52,756 nucleotides of DNA. Source: Clostridiales bacterium (GTDB lineage Bacteria; Bacillota; Clostridia; Oscillospirales; Oscillospiraceae). Shown piece by piece: positions 50,311-52,756 of this stretch (its first letter is position 1; each line of letters starts with the position of its first letter). Position numbers and translations under genes: made by a program. The notes beneath the pieces are model-generated. The model was not told the origin of the DNA and did no database searches. It saw nothing but the letters and a program-made list of their open reading frames with translations. Location: contig DXYV01000017.1 in NCBI GenBank assembly GCA_019415645.1, positions 1-52,756 of the forward strand, read 5' to 3'.

Positions 50311-50693
50311 AAGAATGGCTCTTTCCCCTGCTGGCCGGCACGGCTACCGGTATTCTCTCCGGCTTCGGAATCGGGGGCGGCTCCCTGCTCCTCATTTACA
50401 TGACCAGCTTCGCCGGTGTGGAACAGCATCTGGCGCAGGGCATCAACCTGCTCTATTTTCTTCCCACAGCTGCCACCGCGCTCCCCTCTCACTGGAAAAA
50501 CGGATATGTGGACCGGCCCACGCTTTTCCCGGCGATTCTGGCCGGATTGGCCGGCACCGCGCTGGCCGCCTGGGTCGCGACTGCCCTGGAAGTCAGCCTG
50601 CTGCGCAAATGCTTTGGCCTGTTTTTGCTCTATATCGGCCTGCGCGAGCTCTTTTCCTCCACCCCAAAGGAACCAGATGGCGGCGAAACCTAA
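50307..50693 (+). CDS. Half-size TauE/SafE-family membrane protein, second repeat
   Basis: The 128-residue protein begins MKEWLFPLLAGTATGILSG and has the repeat motif GFGIGGGSLLLIYM, with about four membrane segments. Its start overlaps the stop of the first half-gene by four bases, so the two halves are made together and probably pair as a heterodimer that equals one full-size transporter. Its last codons lie inside a strong hairpin. Confidence 0.86.
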   Translation: MKEWLFPLLAGTATGILSGFGIGGGSLLLIYMTSFAGVEQHLAQGINLLYFLPTAATALPSHWKNGYVDRPTLFPAILAGLAGTALAAWVATALEVSLLRKCFGLFLLYIGLRELFSSTPKEPDGGET

Positions 50694-50714
50694 GTTCCGC
50701 CGCCATCTGGTTCC
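50669..50714. terminator. Bidirectional terminator hairpin overlapping the end of the TauE-like gene
   Basis: GGAACCAGATGGCGGCG (50669-50685) pairs with CGCCGCCATCTGGTTCC (50698-50714), a perfect 17-base-pair stem with the TauE stop codon in its loop. It separates convergent genes. The T run is weak on both strands. Confidence 0.62.
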
Positions 50715-50742
50715 CTACCTTATAATATAAGACCCTCTTTGC

Positions 50743-51174
50743 TTATTCGGACCGGGGTGGCCGGTTCCTCCGGTAGGTCAGGTAGCCCTCCAGAATCAGC
50801 GACGCGGCCACGGCGTCCACATTCTTTTTGTGGGCCTTCATCTTCTTGCCTCCGGCGTGGAGAATTGCGTGGGCCTCCACAGTCGTCCTTCGTTCATCCC
50901 ACAGCACGGGGACCAGTCCGGTACGCGCCCCCAGCTGGTCCGCAAACGCCCGGTAGAGCTCTGCCCGCGGCCCCTCGGTCCCATCCATGTTTCGGGGAAA
51001 GCCCACCACCAGCTCCTCCACGCCATAGGTCTTGACCAATTTGGCCAGCTCCTCCAGCACCGCTTCCCGCGAACGGCTGGGAAGAACGGTGGTGTAGCCG
51101 GCCAGCAGCCCGGTCGCATCGGAGATCGCCACGCCTGTGCGCGCGTCTCCATAGTCGATCGCCATAATGCGCAT
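50743..51174 (-). CDS. ruvX: Pre-16S rRNA nuclease / Holliday-junction resolvase-like RuvX (YqgF)
   Basis: The 143-residue protein has the RNase-H-fold YqgF pattern: MRIMAIDYGDARTGVAISD with the first catalytic Asp, VVGFPRNMDGTEG, LWDERRTTVEAHAIL and the final KNVDAVAASLILEGYL with another acidic residue. It processes the 5' end of 16S rRNA and was earlier described as a Holliday-junction resolvase. It is a single gene with a strong TTGACA promoter, divergent from the ribosomal rpmG operon. Confidence 0.94.
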   Translation of the reverse strand: MRIMAIDYGDARTGVAISDATGLLAGYTTVLPSRSREAVLEELAKLVKTYGVEELVVGFPRNMDGTEGPRAELYRAFADQLGARTGLVPVLWDERRTTVEAHAILHAGGKKMKAHKKNVDAVAASLILEGYLTYRRNRPPRSE

Positions 51175-51210
51175 TTGATCGTTCCTCCGCTTATTTCGGT
51201 TTCACGTCCT

Positions 51211-51239
51211 ATTATCCACGAAGGCCGGTCCCTTGTCAA
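51211..51239 (-). promoter_or_regulatory. Promoter of ruvX
   Basis: On the minus strand: TTGACA (51239-51234), 17-base spacer, GATAAT (51216-51211). Confidence 0.8.
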
Positions 51240-51257
51240 GAAAGGAGCAAATTGTGC

Positions 51258-51286
51258 TTGACTTTCCGTTTGACTTGTGATAATCT
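51258..51286 (+). promoter_or_regulatory. Promoter of the rpmG-secE-nusG operon
   Basis: TTGACT (51258-51263), 17-base spacer, TAATCT (51281-51286). Transcription should start near 51293, leaving a leader of about 205 bases before rpmG. Confidence 0.76.
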
Positions 51287-51292
51287 ATTAGC

Positions 51293-51497
51293 ACCTATGA
51301 ATAGGGCTTATTTTTTATGCCGTTTTTACGGGATGGCATAAAAACCCTTCTCCCCTACGGGTCATAGGGAGGCAAAGCTGCCGACTCCACCGTAGTAAAG
51401 GGCGTATTACGCCGTTGCAGCGCTGGAATCGGCATTCGGACCGACTCCGGCGTTTTTTCTTGGAGTCGGCCACAAATTTGAAGGAGGTGCCGCTATT
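51293..51497 (+). promoter_or_regulatory. Structured leader of rpmG with terminator and alternative pairing segments
   Basis: The 205-base leader has an early hairpin TTTTTATGCC/GGCATAAAAA (51312-51343), smaller hairpins CCCTA/TAGGG and GGCGTA/TACGCC (51401-51413), and then four mutually complementary segments: A CCGACTCC (51381-51388), B GGAATCGG (51425-51432), C CCGACTCC (51441-51448), D GGAGTCGG (51462-51469). B pairs with C, extended by GCGCT/GGCGT, and is followed by TTTTTT: an intrinsic terminator at 51420-51458. A can pair with B, and C with D, which would prevent it. This is the layout of a transcription attenuator. I do not match it to a known ribosomal-protein leader or riboswitch. 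A 165-base free-standing RNA ending at the T run is the alternative. Confidence 0.7.
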
Positions 51498-51662
51498 ATG
51501 GCGAAAGCCGGTAACCGTGTGAAGATCACGCTTCGGTGTTCCGAGTGCAAGCAGCGCAACTACAACACCAACAAGAACAAGAGAAACACCACTGAGAAGC
51601 TGGAACTGAACAAGTATTGCCCCTTCTGCAGAAAGCATACCCTGCATACGGAGACGAAGTGA
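51498..51662 (+). CDS. rpmG: 50S ribosomal protein L33 (zinc-binding form)
   Basis: A 54-residue protein, MAKAGNRVKITLRCSECKQR at the N-terminus and KYCPFCRKHTLHTETK at the end. The two CxxC pairs mark the zinc-containing form of L33. AAGGAGG lies ten bases before the ATG. It opens the rpmG-secE-nusG-rplK gene order that is typical of Bacillota. Confidence 0.95.
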   Translation: MAKAGNRVKITLRCSECKQRNYNTNKNKRNTTEKLELNKYCPFCRKHTLHTETK

Positions 51663-51707
51663 TGAGCGCTATCAGAGCCTCGAAGGAAAGAAGGGTGTAC
51701 GAACAAC

Positions 51708-52031
51708 ATGTCTGATATGGAAAAAAGAGACGAGACCCTGGCGGCCGAGTCCGCGCAGGCGAGTTCTTCCGGCAAGCCGGAAAAAGCGGAAAAAAAGGAC
51801 AAGCCCGCCAAGAAGGACAAGGAGAAGAAGCCCGGTTTCTTCGCCCGTGTGGGCCGCTGGTTCCGCGAGATGAGAAGCGAGCTGAAAAAGGTCTCCTGGC
51901 CCAGCGCCAAGGACACCATGAAGAATGTGGGCACCGTTATCGCCTGCGTGATCATCGTGGGTGTCTTTATCTGGATCTTTGACTGGCTGACGCATGCCGT
52001 CATTGACGCGCTGCTCAACCTCTTCGGGTAA
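51708..52031 (+). CDS. secE: Preprotein translocase subunit SecE
   Basis: The 107-residue protein has a charged Lys/Glu/Ala-rich N-terminal tail (to about 44), the SecE signature RWFREMRSELKKVSWPSAKD, and one membrane helix (about 74-95). SecE clamps the SecY channel. The N-terminal tail is longer than in Bacillus SecE. The start at 51708 has only a distant AAGAAGG; the ATG at 51717 is possible. Confidence 0.94.
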   Translation: MSDMEKRDETLAAESAQASSSGKPEKAEKKDKPAKKDKEKKPGFFARVGRWFREMRSELKKVSWPSAKDTMKNVGTVIACVIIVGVFIWIFDWLTHAVIDALLNLFG

Positions 52032-52042
52032 GGCGGATCGCG

Positions 52043-52564
52043 ATGGCTGACGAACTGAAGTGGTATGTAGCGCATACCTATTCCGGTTATGAGAACACCG
52101 TGGCCGCCTCGGTGGAACGCGCGGTGGAAAACCGCAACATGGGCGATCTGATCCAGGAAGTAAGCATCCCTATGGAGACGGTCACCGAGATCACGGAAAA
52201 CGGTCCCAAGACCGTGGAGCGCAAGGTCTTTCCCGGCTATGTGCTGATCAAAATGGTCATGACGGACGAGACCTGGCATCTGGTCCGCAACATCCGCGGC
52301 GTAACCGGATTTGTGGGCTCCGCCAACAAGGCCATTCCCCTGACGGAGGATGAGATTCTGGCCCTGGGCGTGGAGAAGCGCGAGGTCGTGGTCTCCTACG
52401 CAGTCGGTGACAACGTCAAGATTACCGACGGCGCGCTGGAGTCCTTCATCGGCGTCGTAGACGAACTGGATCTGGAGCGCGGCAAGGTCCGCGTGGTCGT
52501 CTCCATGTTCGGCCGCGAGACCCCCGTTGAGCTGGAGCTGGATCAGGTCGAGCCCGTCTCGTAA
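52043..52564 (+). CDS. nusG: Transcription termination/antitermination protein NusG
   Basis: The 173-residue protein has an NGN domain (KWYVAHTYSGYENTVAASVE at residue 5, FPGYVLIKMVMTDETWHLVR) and a C-terminal KOW domain (VGDNVKITDGALESFIGVVD). NusG binds RNA polymerase and links it to Rho or ribosomes. It follows secE after 11 bases. The gap to rplK carries a structured leader. Confidence 0.96.
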   Translation: MADELKWYVAHTYSGYENTVAASVERAVENRNMGDLIQEVSIPMETVTEITENGPKTVERKVFPGYVLIKMVMTDETWHLVRNIRGVTGFVGSANKAIPLTEDEILALGVEKREVVVSYAVGDNVKITDGALESFIGVVDELDLERGKVRVVVSMFGRETPVELELDQVEPVS

Positions 52565-52721
52565 GCGTCCGGCCTCCCGTAAGAGCTGCGGCGCAACCCT
52601 TATGCAACGAAATCGCCTCTTCCAGAGGCGTCCCGTCCCCCGGACGGGTCAACGTGGGAGGAGCTTTCCGGTCCGCCGGGCTCCGCATTCCACCACATTA
52701 AAGTAGGAGGTGCTGTTTCAA
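52565..52721 (+). promoter_or_regulatory. rplK leader with ribosomal protein L1-type binding site
   Basis: The gap between nusG and rplK has two hairpins, CGCCTCT/AGAGGCG near 52611-52630 and CCCGTCC/GGACGGG (52632-52648), and then a bulged stem: GTGGGA (52654-52659) and GGAGC (52660-52664) pair with GCTCC (52680-52684) and TTCCAC (52688-52693), with GCA unpaired on the 3' side. This GTGGGAGG stem with an asymmetric loop just before rplK resembles the mRNA site by which L1 represses the rplK-rplA operon. Assignment is by shape and position. Confidence 0.62.
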
Positions 52722-52756
52722 ATGGCACAGAAAGTAACTGGTTACGTCAAACTGCA
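52722..52756 (+). CDS. rplK: 50S ribosomal protein L11, cut by window edge
   Basis: The first eleven codons, MAQKVTGYVKL, are the conserved N-terminus of L11, with the MA-KV-GY-KLQ pattern. TAGGAGG lies eleven bases before the ATG at 52722. The rest of the gene lies beyond the right edge. Confidence 0.9.
   Translation, partial: MAQKVTGYVKL

Noticed and set aside
51293..51497. T-box riboswitch before rpmG
   Set aside because: No AGGGTGG-type antiterminator sequence and no specifier-loop layout; downstream genes are not amino-acid related.

Overview
The window looks like chromosomal DNA of a GC-rich, low-GC-phylum anaerobe (Bacillota, class Clostridia), most likely an Oscillospiraceae gut bacterium of the Flavonifractor / Intestinimonas / Oscillibacter type. 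I infer this from the gene set: tandem 2-hydroxyacyl-CoA dehydratase activase genes, a CoA-transferase of the butyryl/4-hydroxybutyryl-CoA type, a membrane pyrophosphatase, YedF-DUF3343, DUF1700-DUF4097, DUF2089, DUF1292, and gene order rpmG-secE-nusG-rplK. No species is claimed; no database was searched.

Layout. 1-3043 is the end of an integrative (probably conjugative) element: a partial ArdA antirestriction protein, a small DUF4406-like protein and a ParB-family protein, all on the minus strand. The element stops at 3044, where the 3' 61 bases of a tRNA-Ala(GGC) gene begin, followed by that tRNA's own terminator; this is an attachment-site scar. From there the DNA is core chromosome. 3.2-6.3 kb: ppx-ppk (polyphosphate). 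6.6-8.5 kb: tetR-CoA transferase, facing malQ-yedF-DUF3343 across a palindromic divergent promoter. 10.98-11.30 kb: a non-coding cluster of hairpins. 11.3-12.7 kb: DUF1700-DUF4097. 13.0-17.9 kb: acyl-CoA dehydratase activase, dehydratase-family partner and a GNAT acetyltransferase. 18.0-21.6 kb: MATE exporter, two very small genes, ZIP metal transporter, uridine phosphorylase. 21.9-28.0 kb: secreted protein, TrkA-TrkH potassium uptake and a membrane pyrophosphatase of the potassium-dependent type. 28.1-31.3 kb: membrane-anchored XRE regulator and an aconitase-family hydratase. 31.4-32.1 kb: DUF2089 regulator with a 39-base palindromic operator and a small membrane protein. 32.2-34.8 kb: zinc/manganese ABC importer. 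34.9-37.9 kb: ACT protein-hom-lysC (aspartate pathway). 38.1-40.8 kb: class A penicillin-binding protein. 41.2-44.7 kb: DUF1292 protein, 6S RNA, PrsA/SurA-like foldase, TcdA, zinc-ribbon protein. 44.8-49.8 kb: five-gene oligopeptide/nickel-type ABC importer. 50.0-51.2 kb: split TauE/SafE pair and RuvX. 51.3-52.756 kb: structured leader, rpmG, secE, nusG, L1-type leader and the start of rplK.

Regulatory signals are easy to read here. Many intergenic spaces carry a clean -35/-10 pair with 17-base spacing, and at least seven share an unusual -35 of TTGCAA or TTGCAT. The most interesting observations are the four-segment attenuator-like leader before rpmG, the hairpin cluster at 10978-11297, the 39-base palindrome over the DUF2089 promoter, the 25-base palindrome holding both -35 boxes of the tetR/malQ divergent promoters, the tRNA attachment scar, the 6S RNA next to tcdA, and a half-size TauE gene whose best start codon is ATC.
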